Source: Verrucomicrobiota bacterium (GTDB taxonomy: Bacteria; Verrucomicrobiota; Verrucomicrobiia; Opitutales; Opitutaceae). From it: a stretch of DNA of 52,080 nt. Below, piece by piece: positions 1 through 8,641 of the stretch (positions are counted from its first letter, which is position 1; every line of letters starts with the position of its first letter). The notes below the pieces were generated by a model that worked only from the letters and a program-made list of their open reading frames with translations, had not been told where the DNA came from and made no database searches. A program made the position numbers and the translations under genes. The stretch is from assembly GCA_018239845.1 (NCBI GenBank), contig JAFEGO010000039.1, forward strand, positions 1 to 52,080. The letters are read 5' to 3'.

Positions 1-21
1 ATTGATGGCCCGGGCGCCGGG

Positions 22-969
22 TCAGAACTTGTACTGCACGCTCAGCTGACCGTAGGCCGCGGACTTGCCGTCCAGCTTGAAGCTGCGGTCGTAGTAGTCG
101 AAGCGGCGGTCGAGCGTCGTGCCGCCGTCGAGGACGGCCGAGAAGCTTTTGGTGAATTGGTATTCCGCGCCCACGCCGGCGCGGAACTCGCGGTAATCCA
201 GGTAGGTGTGGCCGAGACCGGCGGCGGGGGCGTGGGAGAGATAGTAGGTGCCGCCTTGTACCTGCACGCCGGCGTTCAGGCGGAGGGCTTCGGTGACTTT
301 GTAAGATACACCGGTTCGGGGAAAGCCGACGGACAGCTCCCAGTCGGGGGCGAAGCCCCAGCGGAGGCCGATCATCGGCAGCACCTTGATGTCGCCGCGC
401 GTCATGCCGACGAGGCCGGCCTGCCACGACAGGGTCGGGCTGACTTTCTTGCCGAGGGCGGCGAGGCCGAAGAGGCTGAAGCTGTCGCCCGAGACGGTGC
501 CGTCGTCGGAGGAAAAGCTCGGGCTGAGGCGCGCGAAGGCGGTCCAGCCCGGCCCGATCTCGCTGGAGAGATCCTTCAGCGCCACAAGGCCGAGGCCGAA
601 GCGCTCGAGTTTCTCCGGCAGCGGCACGGGGCCGGTCAGGTCGAGGTCGTTGCGGCTCCAGTAGAGCTCGGAGGAGAGCCGCCACGTCGCCGGCGCGGGC
701 AGGGCGAAGGACGTCGCGAACTCGAACTGGCCGATGGCCACGGAGCCCAGCTTGCCGTTGCGCTCGACGTCGCTCTTCGACGAGTAGGAGTAGGCCGTGG
801 TGACGCTATCGAGCGCGAAGCCCTGGGGCGGACCGCCGGGCCCGCTGGGCTGCGCGGCGAGGCGTGGCGCCAGGAGGCTCAGGGCCAGCGCCAGCGCGCC
901 GGGGAGGAGGCGGAAGGCAGCACGCGGGGGCGTGGTGCCGGAGGGGAGGGGGGAGGCAGGGTGGTGCAT
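22..969 (-). CDS. Putative outer-membrane beta-barrel protein (DUF6268-like)
   Basis: 315 residues. The N-terminus has an arginine followed by a hydrophobic stretch (about residues 20-39, ending LAAQ), which reads as a cleavable signal peptide. The mature part alternates polar and hydrophobic residues in short beta-strand-like blocks and ends in Tyr-Lys-Phe; a terminal aromatic residue is typical of proteins inserted into the outer membrane by the BAM machinery. Blocks such as 'FGLGLVALKDL' and 'PMIGLRWGFAPDW' resemble DUF6268-type outer-membrane proteins. No enzyme motif is visible. It is transcribed away from the tRNA gene, alone as far as the window shows. Function unknown; family assignment is from memory of sequence style, so moderate. 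Confidence 0.6.
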   Translation of the reverse strand: MHHPASPLPSGTTPPRAAFRLLPGALALALSLLAPRLAAQPSGPGGPPQGFALDSVTTAYSYSSKSDVERNGKLGSVAIGQFEFATSFALPAPATWRLSSELYWSRNDLDLTGPVPLPEKLERFGLGLVALKDLSSEIGPGWTAFARLSPSFSSDDGTVSGDSFSLFGLAALGKKVSPTLSWQAGLVGMTRGDIKVLPMIGLRWGFAPDWELSVGFPRTGVSYKVTEALRLNAGVQVQGGTYYLSHAPAAGLGHTYLDYREFRAGVGAEYQFTKSFSAVLDGGTTLDRRFDYYDRSFKLDGKSAAYGQLSVQYKF

Positions 970-1168
970 GCGGCCGGTTGGTCAGCCAAACGCGGAAAAT
1001 GGTCCCATCGATTTTGCAAAAATCGGCTGAGCCACGGACTTGGGGCGGGTGGCGGGGGCGCCGGTGGCAGGTTGCGGGAATTTCCATTGACCCGCGCGGC
1101 GCGATCTTCCTTATCTGTGCCCCTTACACAGCAGCCGGGGCCTTGCGCACCGGTCGCTGAGACCAATC

Positions 1169-1258
1169 GGAGAGGTGGCAGAGTGGTCGAATGCGCGCGC
1201 TTGGAAAGCGCGTGAACTCGAAAGGGTTCCGGGGGTTCGAATCCCTCCCTCTCCGCCA
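1169..1258 (+). tRNA. tRNA-Ser (GGA anticodon)
   Basis: The acceptor stem GGAGAGG (1169-1175) pairs with CCTCTCC (1248-1254), followed by G and an encoded CCA. The anticodon stem CGCGC/GCGCG encloses the loop TTGGAAA, giving anticodon GGA (serine, UCC/UCU codons). A long variable arm (GAACTC...GGGTTC) is present, as expected for a class II tRNA-Ser, followed by a T-arm with GGTTCGAATCC. The last 20 or so bases of this gene are repeated about 1.55 kb downstream. Confidence 0.95.
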
Positions 1259-1321
1259 GTTTTTCCTGTCTTCGCCGGCCACACGGCGGGCGGGCCCGCC
1301 CAATACCCCTTTCGTCGCTCC

Positions 1322-2719
1322 ATGAAGCATAGATCCGAGGCCATTTTGATCGCCGGCTTTTCGTTGTTGGTGGGCTGGATGGGGGCGATGACCGGGTGCT
1401 CCACGACCGAAACGGCATCCTCCGGGGCGCAGCATGCCTCCTCCTTGGGGCCGCGCACGCAAACCATCACGATGCCTCTCGTCGTGTTGCCGGCCGTCCC
1501 ATTGAAGTATAACGGCCCGGCCACATATGCCACGAACCCCGGCGGCATGCGGCTATCGGCCAAAAAGCTGGAGGCTTTCCGGGATGACGGCCTGAGGACG
1601 GCTCCCACCAAGCAGGTTCCTTTTCCCGAGCTCCGGATGGACAGCATCCCGGATATGTTGATCGATAAGTATTTGCAGGCGGGCGATTGCAACGCGGCGG
1701 TGGTCATCAGCATCGCTCCGCGTATTTTGGTCGCGGCTTACTCGGAGGAGCTGGATTGCGTGGTCCTGCTGGGCTTCGATCCGAAGTTGCTGGAGGGTTG
1801 CCACCTCAAGGTGGGCGACCGCCTGGTGGCGGCAGACATGTATCTCCATGAGGCGCAGGCCGATGATGTGGTCTTCGGGTCGGGCTACCGGCACCGCTGG
1901 CTGAATTTTTATCCGTTCATCGCCGAATTTCTCTCCGATGACGGGGCGGCGATCGCCCAGGCGAAAAGCCGTATCCCTGAGGCGCAGTGGGAGCGCACGT
2001 GGCAGCTGGTGGAGAAATATCTGGCCCGTTTCGGCCGGGTGGCGCGCAACGGCAATCCCTACTTCGTTTCCTTTTCCGCGGAGGTACCGGCCAGCCTCTC
2101 CACCCGCTGGAAATATCATGATCCCAGGACGCAGGCTTCGAATCCCGGCGGGGTAAGTCTGTCGGACAAAAAACTGTCGCGGTTCAAGGCCGACCTGCTC
2201 AAGGGCGATCATCTGATTGCGATTCCTTCCCCGGAATACCGGAGGGCGGAATCCCTGATGATGAAGCGCCCGGATGACATGATCGACGAGCATTTGAGGG
2301 CGGGGGATAGCTCCCCGGCCTTGGTCATCAGCACCTCGCCGCGTCTCTTGGTGGCGGTGCAGAGCGACGAGTTGGATTGCGTGGTCTTGCTGAGCTTTGA
2401 TGCGAAGTTCGCCGAAGACTATCACCTCAAGGAGGGCGATCGGCTGGTCTCCGTAAATACCTACGAATGGAAGCCGCTGGCGGCGGACATCGTCATGGGG
2501 CCGAACAATCTCCATCGGTATCAGAACATCTACCCGCTCATCGCCGAATTTCTGTCGGATGATCTGGATGGAATTGCCCGCGCGCGCAGTCGGATCAGTG
2601 CGGCGGAATGGGTGCAGTTGGAAAAACACGCCAAGGAGTACGTCGCCCGATACGGTCACGCTGCGCGGGATGGCAGCCCGTACTTCAGCTCCTCGGCGGC
2701 AAACGTATCGCGGCATTGA
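1322..2719 (+). CDS. Lipoprotein with two tandem copies of an unknown domain
   Basis: 465 residues from the ATG at 1322; an earlier in-frame start would lie inside the tRNA and is rejected. A hydrophobic segment followed by GAMTGC gives a lipobox, so the protein is probably lipid-anchored. The mature region contains two homologous halves of about 190 residues. Each opens with 'NPGG' then 'LS-KKL-F', contains 'DELDCVVLL-FD' or its 'EELDCVVLLGFD' variant, 'HLK-GDRLV' and 'YP-IAEFLSDD', and closes with 'RFG/RYGHAARDG-PYF'. I recognise no known family. The gene sits alone between tRNA-Ser and a repeat of the tRNA 3' end, which suggests it may have arrived by site-specific integration. Product and function unknown. 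Confidence 0.75.
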   Translation: MKHRSEAILIAGFSLLVGWMGAMTGCSTTETASSGAQHASSLGPRTQTITMPLVVLPAVPLKYNGPATYATNPGGMRLSAKKLEAFRDDGLRTAPTKQVPFPELRMDSIPDMLIDKYLQAGDCNAAVVISIAPRILVAAYSEELDCVVLLGFDPKLLEGCHLKVGDRLVAADMYLHEAQADDVVFGSGYRHRWLNFYPFIAEFLSDDGAAIAQAKSRIPEAQWERTWQLVEKYLARFGRVARNGNPYFVSFSAEVPASLSTRWKYHDPRTQASNPGGVSLSDKKLSRFKADLLKGDHLIAIPSPEYRRAESLMMKRPDDMIDEHLRAGDSSPALVISTSPRLLVAVQSDELDCVVLLSFDAKFAEDYHLKEGDRLVSVNTYEWKPLAADIVMGPNNLHRYQNIYPLIAEFLSDDLDGIARARSRISAAEWVQLEKHAKEYVARYGHAARDGSPYFSSSAANVSRH

Positions 2720-2739
2720 GGGACCGCGCAGCGGTATTT

Positions 2740-2809
2740 GGGAGGGATATGGGCAAAGCCGCCAATTTTGGGGCGAAGCCCTGAGCGCAGCGAATCAATC
2801 CCTCCCTAT
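2740..2809. repeat. Imperfect hairpin region after the lipoprotein gene
   Basis: GGGAGGGAT near 2740 can pair with ATCCCTCCC near 2798-2806, about 50 nt apart; in between, GGGGCGAAGCCCT forms a second small hairpin. There is no T-run, so this is not a convincing intrinsic terminator. It overlaps the copy of the tRNA-Ser 3' end. Confidence 0.4.
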
Positions 2810-2819
2810 CCGCCAGTTT
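2797..2819 (+). repeat. Copy of the tRNA-Ser 3' end (possible att site)
   Basis: The 23 bases at 2797-2819 match 1240-1262 (T-arm 3' strand, acceptor 3' strand, GCCA and the following GTTT) at 22 of 23 positions; the one difference changes CTCTCC to CTATCC. A direct repeat of a tRNA 3' end downstream of the tRNA is the classic scar of tyrosine-integrase insertion. No integrase gene lies between the copies, so this would be the remnant of a small or decayed element. It could also be the tail of a degenerate tRNA-Ser copy. Confidence 0.55.
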
Positions 2820-2936
2820 GCTCCCGTGAGGGACTGCAGGTTATAGCAAAACCGGCCTCGCATTGCCTGAGGGTGCTGAGGTTTGAGCGGCTCACGGCTC
2901 CATCCGCGCCGCCCAACGCCCACTGTTTCGATCGGA

Positions 2937-4772
2937 TCAGGCGACGTGGCGTTTCCGCCGACGCCAGGCGGCCAAGCCCAAGGCAGCTGCGCCCAAGAGG
3001 GCCGCGTAGGTCGACGGCTCGGGGATGGGGGCACCGGTGTAAAGGTCGCCGGTGGTTTGGTCAAAGGTCAACGTTTGCAGGCCGCTGACGAGCGTCCACA
3101 CGCCGTTGTAGTTAGTGAACTGGCCGTTGTAGCTGCCGCTCGCGACAATGGAGGAGAAACTGCCGCCGGCACCCGCATCCGATAGATGGAAAAGACCGAG
3201 CGTGAGACCGCGCGAGATCGTGGAAGTGAAATCCAGGTTGAGCGTGCCGCCGTAGGCCAACCAACCCGTCGAGAGATCGACTGCATCGAAAGTGGTGCCG
3301 AGGCCGGTGCCGTCGATCTGGAAATTAGATATGCTTCCGTCGGCCAGCGTGACGTTGCTGCCAAAGGTGAGCCGGCCGGGTCCGTCTCCCGGGGTCAGAA
3401 TCCCGCCGGATGCGATGACGGTCGCGCCATTGATCGTGCCGGTGCCGCCCAGCTTCGCACCTGAGTTCACCGTCACCTCACTGCCGGCCAGCGAGCCGGT
3501 GACGAGCAGCGTGCCGGCGTTCACCGCGGTTGCGCCATTGTAGAGGTTGGCGCCTCCGAGGACGAGCGTGCCGGCACCGTTCTTGGTGATGCCGCCGCCG
3601 TCGCTGATGGCACCGCCCACGGTGAGGGTGCTGCCGTTGACGGTGATCGTCCGGGAACTGAGCATCGTGATGGCCCCGGTGCCGAGATTGAGGCTGTTCG
3701 TGCCGATGAAGGTGAAGTTGGAGTTCCAGATCTGGGCGTTATTGGTCGTAAGGGTGATCGCGGCGCCGCTGGTATTGTCGATTTTCGGACTGGTGGTGAA
3801 GGCGAGCGAGCCGGTGCCGAGAGCGGAGGCGTGGTTGATGTTGAGCGTCGCGGCGGTATTGACGATGTTCTGGCCCGTCCGCGTGCTGGGTCCGTTGAGC
3901 GTGACGGTACCGCCGGAGACGGTCAGCGCGCCGCCAAAACTGGTGGCGCCGTTGAGGACGAGGGTACCGATTCCCATTTTTCTGAGGCCCGCCGTGCCGC
4001 TGATGTCGCCGCCCAGGGTGAGGGTGCTGGCGGAAACGGTAAACGTCTTGACGATGGTGCCGCTGTTGGCGCTGAGCGTGACGGCGCCGGTGCCGAGGTT
4101 GAGGGGATTGGTGCCAGTGAAGGTGAGGTTGGAACTGCCGCCGTTGAAGCCAAGGGGGTTGTTGGTCGAGAGGGTCAGCGCTGCACCCGAGGTGTTGTCG
4201 AGGGTGAGGGTGGCCGCGGCGAAGTTGAACGTGCCGGAGCCGACGGCGGAGGCATGACCGAGGTTGAGCGTGCCAACGGAGAGCGTCGTGCCGCCCGAGT
4301 AGGTGTTGGCGCCGGAGAGGGTGAGCGTGCCGCCACCGGATTTCGTGAGCAAGGCGGTCCCCGCCAGCGGTGCGCTGATGCTGACGGTGCCTGACGCATT
4401 CGAGACGGCAATATTCGAAGCCCCGACCGTGAGGCCTGCGCCGTTCGTGGCACTGAAGGTGGTCGCCGTGCTAATCGCGAGGCCGGCGACGCTCTGACTG
4501 GCGGTGAGGACAGGATTGGCTAGGCTTCCCGTCGAGAAAGTAGCGATGTGGGAAGTGAGGTCGTTCGCGGGCGCGCCGTTGTTCCAGTTGGCGCCCGTCG
4601 CGAATGTCGTATCGCTCGACGATGTCCAAGTCGTGGTGGTCTGCGCGAAAGCGGAGGAACCGATGCCCGCGAGGAATCCGGCGAGGATGGCCCGGCCGGT
4701 TTTGGCGCAGCAGCGGCCTGGGACGGCGCGAGCCGCAGTTCGAAAAAAGGCAAAGCAGGAGGTGGCGATCAT
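2937..4772 (-). CDS. PEP-CTERM protein with autotransporter-type beta-strand repeats
   Basis: 611 residues. A signal peptide ends near residue 43 (SSAFAQ). The body is low in charge and rich in Gly, Thr, Ser, Asn and Ala, with repeated units such as 'GGTLTLSGANTYSGGTT' and 'GAGTLVLNGATSFGGALTV', the pattern of the PATR repeat (autotransporter-associated beta strand), which predicts a right-handed beta-helix. The C-terminus has the tripartite PEP-CTERM signal: PEPST, a hydrophobic helix (YAALLGAAALGLAAW), then RRRKRHVA. In this system the tail is cut by an exosortase during export. Predicted exported or surface-associated protein; ligand unknown. It is monocistronic, facing the lipoprotein gene convergently. 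Confidence 0.88.
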   Translation of the reverse strand: MIATSCFAFFRTAARAVPGRCCAKTGRAILAGFLAGIGSSAFAQTTTTWTSSSDTTFATGANWNNGAPANDLTSHIATFSTGSLANPVLTASQSVAGLAISTATTFSATNGAGLTVGASNIAVSNASGTVSISAPLAGTALLTKSGGGTLTLSGANTYSGGTTLSVGTLNLGHASAVGSGTFNFAAATLTLDNTSGAALTLSTNNPLGFNGGSSNLTFTGTNPLNLGTGAVTLSANSGTIVKTFTVSASTLTLGGDISGTAGLRKMGIGTLVLNGATSFGGALTVSGGTVTLNGPSTRTGQNIVNTAATLNINHASALGTGSLAFTTSPKIDNTSGAAITLTTNNAQIWNSNFTFIGTNSLNLGTGAITMLSSRTITVNGSTLTVGGAISDGGGITKNGAGTLVLGGANLYNGATAVNAGTLLVTGSLAGSEVTVNSGAKLGGTGTINGATVIASGGILTPGDGPGRLTFGSNVTLADGSISNFQIDGTGLGTTFDAVDLSTGWLAYGGTLNLDFTSTISRGLTLGLFHLSDAGAGGSFSSIVASGSYNGQFTNYNGVWTLVSGLQTLTFDQTTGDLYTGAPIPEPSTYAALLGAAALGLAAWRRRKRHVA

Positions 4773-4824
4773 GAAGGTGTAGTGGAACGATCAATTCACC
4801 ACCCGAGGATGAACCGGAACGCCC

Positions 4825-5356
4825 CGGGTGGGTATCGGTCTTGTCCGAAGCCGTAAAGCGCAATCCCACGAAACGGGTGGGGCCATGGGTGAGACTGCCG
4901 TCGTGGCGCCTGATCGGGTTTCAAATCGGAGAGGGAAGTCGTCTTCTCGTGAAGGCCAAGGGACGCCAACACCGATGAGGGCGGGTGCTTTGCAGGCCAA
5001 TACAACGACGGTTTTAGATCGATTCCTTCCATGAGGACATCACGGCCGTCGGCGGTTATTTCCATAGCCCCGGCTTCTCCGCAGAGCGGGTCGAAGGGGT
5101 GGATGGGGATGGCGAGCGGGTGCCGGTCTATCTGGATATCGTCGTGCTGTTCTAGAGCGGATACTACGATATCTTCACCCTCCGCCGCGGCGGATTTGCC
5201 GGCTCGGTGGGCGATGAAGAGATCACCGCCTTTCAATTTTACTGTGCCGACCACAACAGCCCGGCCAACCTGGATGGCGCCATCGATGGCATCTCCCCGG
5301 GGTTCACGGAGCTTGCTGCGCTCACGGGAGGGAGGCCCGTGCCATTACCATCGTAG
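4825..5356 (+). pseudogene. Decayed gene with frameshifts and an in-frame stop
   Basis: No intact ORF spans this 0.77-kb gap, but three frames in succession read like protein on the plus strand: about 4860-4975 ('WRLIGFQIGEGSRLLVKAKG'), then about 4962-5030 ('DANTDEGGCFAGQYNDGF'), then about 5030-5356 ('EDITAVGGYFHSPGFSAERV' through 'YYDIFTLRRGGFAGSVGDEE' to a TAG). A TAG at 5153-5155 interrupts the last part. This is best explained as a gene broken by at least two frameshifts and one stop. I cannot name the ancestor. The minus-strand ORF over the same bases looks like its shadow. Confidence 0.4.
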
Positions 5357-5539
5357 CGCTGCAAGTCTGCGATAGCTGCGCTATTATCGATCTTTCTCGG
5401 ACCCATTCCCGCTGTTTATTCGCGCACAAAACGAGACCGAGTCTCTGCTGTCGCGAATTTCTCAAAACCTCCTTGCGCGACCTTGGTGGGGGCGTAGGGT
5501 GGAAAGGAATTTTTGGTTTCCAAACCGTCTGTCCACACC

Positions 5540-6049
5540 ATGGCTTCTCCTAACACCGAAATCGCCTTTGACAGCAAAGTTGAGGGCGAGGTCATCGTCT
5601 CCCGCTTGGATACGGTGGTGAACTGGATCCGCACCAATTCCGTGTGGCCCATGCCCATGGGTCTCGCCTGCTGCGCCATCGAGCTCATGGCGGTCGGCAA
5701 CGGCCGGTTCGACATCGCGCGCTTCGGCGCCGAGGTCATGCGCTTCTCCCCCCGCCAGGCCGACTGCATGATCGTCGCCGGCACCGTCACTTACAAGATG
5801 GCCCCGCACGTCCGCCGCATCTATGATCAGATGGCGTCGCCGAAGTGGGTCATCGCCATGGGCGCCTGCGCCAGCTCGGGCGGCATGTATCGCAGCTATG
5901 CGACGCTCCAGGGCGTGGACCGCATCATCCCGGTGGACGTGTACGTCAGCGGCTGCCCTCCGCGCCCCGAGGCGCTGCTGGATGCCTTGATCAAGCTCCA
6001 GAACAAGATCAAGCGCGAGCCCGCCACCAAGAACCTCTTCGTGGCCTGA
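5540..6049 (+). CDS. nuoB: NADH-quinone oxidoreductase subunit B
   Basis: 169 residues from ATG 5540. It carries the N2 [4Fe-4S] cluster, the last redox centre before quinone. Visible ligands: the adjacent Cys44-Cys45 in '[10 protein letters not shown]', Cys110 in '[10 protein letters not shown]', and Cys139 in '[10 protein letters not shown]'. Length fits the family. A TTG at 5513 would add nine residues and sits 4 nt after AAGGA, so it is a possible alternative start; ATG 5540 is preferred because the usual protein begins close to 'MASPNTE'. First gene of a 13-gene nuo operon. nuoA, which normally precedes it, is absent here. The promoter presumably lies in 5360-5510, but I see no clear -35/-10 pair. 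Confidence 0.95.
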   Translation: MASPNTEIAFDSKVEGEVIVSRLDTVVNWIRTNSVWPMPMGLACCAIELMAVGNGRFDIARFGAEVMRFSPRQADCMIVAGTVTYKMAPHVRRIYDQMASPKWVIAMGACASSGGMYRSYATLQGVDRIIPVDVYVSGCPPRPEALLDALIKLQNKIKREPATKNLFVA

Positions 6050-6072
6050 CGTTTCAACCCGCCCGCCTTTCC

Positions 6073-6696
6073 ATGCCCGACTCTCCCGCCGCGACCGCCC
6101 TGAAGGCCCAGTTTCCGCAGGCCACCGACCGCGCCAGCAGCGACCACGCTGCGGTTCATCTGCCCGCCGCCGACGTCGTCGCCGCGCTCCGCTTCCTGCG
6201 CGATACGCAGGGCTTCGACCACCTGGCCGACGTCACCGCCATTGACTGGGCCGAGGGTGCCTCGCCGCGTTTCACCGCGGTGTACCACCTCCACTCGACC
6301 ACCTCGCACGACTATATCCGCGTGACGGCCGACTGCACCGGCGACGATGCGAGCCCCGCGGTACCGAGCGTCGTGAGCCTCTGGCCCGGCGCCAACTGGC
6401 ACGAGCGCGAGTGCTACGACATGTTTGGCATCAAGTTCGAGGGGCACCCCGACCTGCGCCGCATCCTCATGTGGGACGGCTATCCGTATCACCCGCTGCG
6501 CAAGGAGTTCCCGCTGGCCGGCATCGAGACGGCGTTGCCCGATATCGAGGTCGCCGAGGAGACCAACGCCAAGGTGATCCCCGCGCCGATGGCCGGCGGT
6601 CCCTTCGTCGCCTCCTCCGGCGAGATGAACCTCACCGAGGCCGAGCCGCGCGCCAAGGATGAGAGCTGGAATGAGCGGAAGGAGAAACCGGAGTAA
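6073..6696 (+). CDS. nuoC: NADH-quinone oxidoreductase subunit C
   Basis: 207 residues. Peripheral-arm 30-kDa subunit that packs against NuoD. The family signature is clear near residues 110-145: 'WPGANWHERECYDMFGIKFE' followed by 'HPDLRRILMWDGY' and 'HPLRKEFPL'. The start is set by ATG 6073, 23 nt after the nuoB stop; an upstream in-frame ORF extension overlaps nuoB in another frame and is not real. A 30-residue C-terminal tail beyond the conserved core is acidic and variable. NuoC is separate from NuoD, unlike the fused NuoCD of Escherichia coli. Confidence 0.93.
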   Translation: MPDSPAATALKAQFPQATDRASSDHAAVHLPAADVVAALRFLRDTQGFDHLADVTAIDWAEGASPRFTAVYHLHSTTSHDYIRVTADCTGDDASPAVPSVVSLWPGANWHERECYDMFGIKFEGHPDLRRILMWDGYPYHPLRKEFPLAGIETALPDIEVAEETNAKVIPAPMAGGPFVASSGEMNLTEAEPRAKDESWNERKEKPE

Positions 6697-6752
6697 GCCT
6701 GCCGAGCTTTAAGCGGTAAGCTTTAAGCTCCAAGCCCAAGCCTTTAAAAACG

Positions 6753-7985
6753 ATGGCCACCGAAATGACTTTTCCCGACAGCGCCGCCAAGGGGGCGAAC
6801 GCTGAGCAGGAGTTCTCGCCCGAAAAGATGTCTCTTTCCATGGGGCCGTCGCATCCGTCGACCCACGGCGTGCTGCGTCTCCAGATGGAGATCGACGGCG
6901 AGGTGCTAACGAAGTGCGACCCGATCGTCGGCTACCTGCACCGCGGCGACGAGAAGATCGCCGAGAACATGACTTACAACCAGTTCGTGCCCTACACGGA
7001 CCGGTTGGACTACCTCGCCCCGCTCGCGAACAACATGGCCTACGCCATCGCGGTCGAGCGCCTCGTGAAGCTCGAGGTGCCGGCGCGCTGCCAGGCGATC
7101 CGCGTGCTCACCGCCGAGATGGCCCGCATCTCCGCGCACCTGATGGGCCTCGGCGCCTTCGGCCTCGATGTCGGCGCGTGGACCGTCCTCGTCCACTCGC
7201 TCAACCAGCGCGAGCACCTCTACAAGCTCTTCGAGGAGCTGACAGGCGCGCGTTTCACCACGAGCTACACCCGCATCGGCGGCGTCTCGCGCGACGTGCC
7301 GGCCGGCTGGCTCGACGGCGTGAAGGCGTTCTGCGACCAGTTCGAGCCCGCGCTGGAGGAGATCCTCGCGCTGCTCACCCGCAACAAGATCTTCCTCGAC
7401 CGCACCGTCGGCGTGGGCGTCATCACCAAGGCCGACGCGCTCGCGTACGGCCTCACCGGCCCCAACCTCCGCGGCTCCGGCGTCGCGCTCGACCTCCGCA
7501 AGGACAAGCCGTACTCCGGCTACGAGCAGTACGAGTTCGACGTGCCCGTCGGCTCCACGGGCGATTCCTACGACCGTTATCTTTGCCGTGGCGAGGAGAT
7601 GCGCCAGTCGGTGCGCATCATCCGCCAGGTCCTCGCCAAGTTCCCCGGCGGCGACTGGTACGCGAAGGATGCGCGCAAGATCTTCGCGCCGCCGAAGGAC
7701 AAGATCCTCACCTCCATGGAGGAGCTGATCCAGAATTTCATGATCGTCACCGAGGGTCCGCAGATCCCGGCCGGCGAAGTGTATTTCGAGGCGGAAAACC
7801 CGAAGGGCGTCCTCGGCTTCTTCATCGTGAGCAAGGGCGGCGGCGTGCCGTGGCGCATGAAGATCCGCTCCCCCTCGTTCTGCAATCTCTCCATCCTCCC
7901 CAAGGTCTGCGCCGGCGCGATGATCTCCGACGTCGTCACGCTCCTCGGCTCCCTCGACTTCGTCATGGGCGAGTGCGACCGGTGA
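6753..7985 (+). CDS. nuoD: NADH-quinone oxidoreductase subunit D
   Basis: 410 residues. 49-kDa subunit that forms the quinone-binding cavity with NuoB. Signatures: 'MGPSHPSTHGVLRL' near residue 31, 'GYLHRGDEKIAE', 'FVPYTDRLDYLAPLANN', and the C-terminal 'SPSFCNLSILP' and 'GSLDFVMGECDR'. Length is normal. The 56-nt spacer after nuoC contains short repeats of GCTTTAAGC/AAGCTTTAAGC. The gene ends just before a long inverted repeat that separates it from nuoE. Confidence 0.95.
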   Translation: MATEMTFPDSAAKGANAEQEFSPEKMSLSMGPSHPSTHGVLRLQMEIDGEVLTKCDPIVGYLHRGDEKIAENMTYNQFVPYTDRLDYLAPLANNMAYAIAVERLVKLEVPARCQAIRVLTAEMARISAHLMGLGAFGLDVGAWTVLVHSLNQREHLYKLFEELTGARFTTSYTRIGGVSRDVPAGWLDGVKAFCDQFEPALEEILALLTRNKIFLDRTVGVGVITKADALAYGLTGPNLRGSGVALDLRKDKPYSGYEQYEFDVPVGSTGDSYDRYLCRGEEMRQSVRIIRQVLAKFPGGDWYAKDARKIFAPPKDKILTSMEELIQNFMIVTEGPQIPAGEVYFEAENPKGVLGFFIVSKGGGVPWRMKIRSPSFCNLSILPKVCAGAMISDVVTLLGSLDFVMGECDR

Positions 7986-7995
7986 TCCGGATTTT

Positions 7996-8092
7996 TTAAC
8001 CACGAAACACACGAAATACACGAAAATGCCTGACGTCAGCCACACCTCATCCACGGAATTTCTTTCGTGTATTTCGTGTGTTTCGTGGTGAA
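7996..8092. repeat. Long inverted repeat between nuoD and nuoE
   Basis: The arms 7996-8025 and 8063-8092 are 30 nt each and complementary at 29 of 30 positions (TTAACCACGAAACACACGAA... against ...TTCGTGTGTTTCGTGGTGAA). The 37-nt loop contains the palindrome CTGACGTCAG (8030-8039). It would form a very stable hairpin inside the nuo transcript. It has no T-run and is not a standard terminator. It resembles dispersed palindromic repeats seen in Verrucomicrobiota intergenic regions. Confidence 0.85.
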
Positions 8093-8110
8093 CCCTTTTT
8101 TCCGAGTTCG

Positions 8111-8599
8111 ATGAATCTCAAGCCCGCCACTCTCACCCAGATCGACGAGGTGATCACCCATTACCCGGTGAAGCGCAGCGCCACGCTGCCGCTCCTGCAT
8201 CTCATCCAGGAGGACATCGGCTACATCCCCGAGGAAGCCATCACGTGGATCGCGCAGAAGCTCGAGCTCCAGCCGATCAACGTGTACGAGGTCGTGACGT
8301 TCTACCCGATGTTCCGCCGCAAGCCCATCGGCCGGCGCCACATCAAGGTCTGCCGCACGCTCTCCTGCGCGCTCATGGGCGGCTACAAGACCTGCGAGGC
8401 CTTTGAGAAGGAATTCAACACCCACCGCGGCGAGGTCTCGCCCGATGGCGAGGTGACGGTCGATTTCGTCGAGTGCCTCGCGAGCTGCGGCACCGCCCCC
8501 GTCGTCCTGATCGACGACGACCTCCACGAGAAGGTCGACGCCGCCAAGGCGAAGCAGATCAGCGACCAGATCAAAGCCGAAGCGGCCAAACGCCGCTGA
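8111..8599 (+). CDS. nuoE: NADH-quinone oxidoreductase subunit E
   Basis: 162 residues from ATG 8111. 24-kDa subunit with the N1a [2Fe-2S] cluster in a thioredoxin-like fold. Four cluster cysteines are visible: Cys81 and Cys86 in 'CRTLSCAL', Cys122 and Cys126 in 'ECLASCGTAP'. The N-terminal helical domain has 'LLHLIQEDIGYIPEEAITWIA' in two overlapping halves, typical of the family. The in-frame extension upstream lies in the inverted repeat and is rejected. It works with NuoF and NuoG in the NADH dehydrogenase module. Confidence 0.95.
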   Translation: MNLKPATLTQIDEVITHYPVKRSATLPLLHLIQEDIGYIPEEAITWIAQKLELQPINVYEVVTFYPMFRRKPIGRRHIKVCRTLSCALMGGYKTCEAFEKEFNTHRGEVSPDGEVTVDFVECLASCGTAPVVLIDDDLHEKVDAAKAKQISDQIKAEAAKRR

Positions 8600-8641
8600 G
8601 AAAACCATCCGCAATCCGAAATCGCCAATCCGCAATTTCAA

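Noticed and set aside
1175..1321. N-terminal extension of the lipoprotein gene
   Set aside because: It would translate the tRNA-Ser gene; the signal peptide begins at ATG 1322.
2740..2816. A second tRNA gene
   Set aside because: Only the 3' end resembles tRNA-Ser; no D-arm or anticodon arm can be folded.
4796..5254. 152-residue minus-strand ORF
   Set aside because: No family features; the plus strand of the same bases gives better protein-like sequence, so it is probably a shadow.
7996..8092. CRISPR-like repeat
   Set aside because: Only one inverted pair, no direct-repeat array or spacers; no cas gene in the window.
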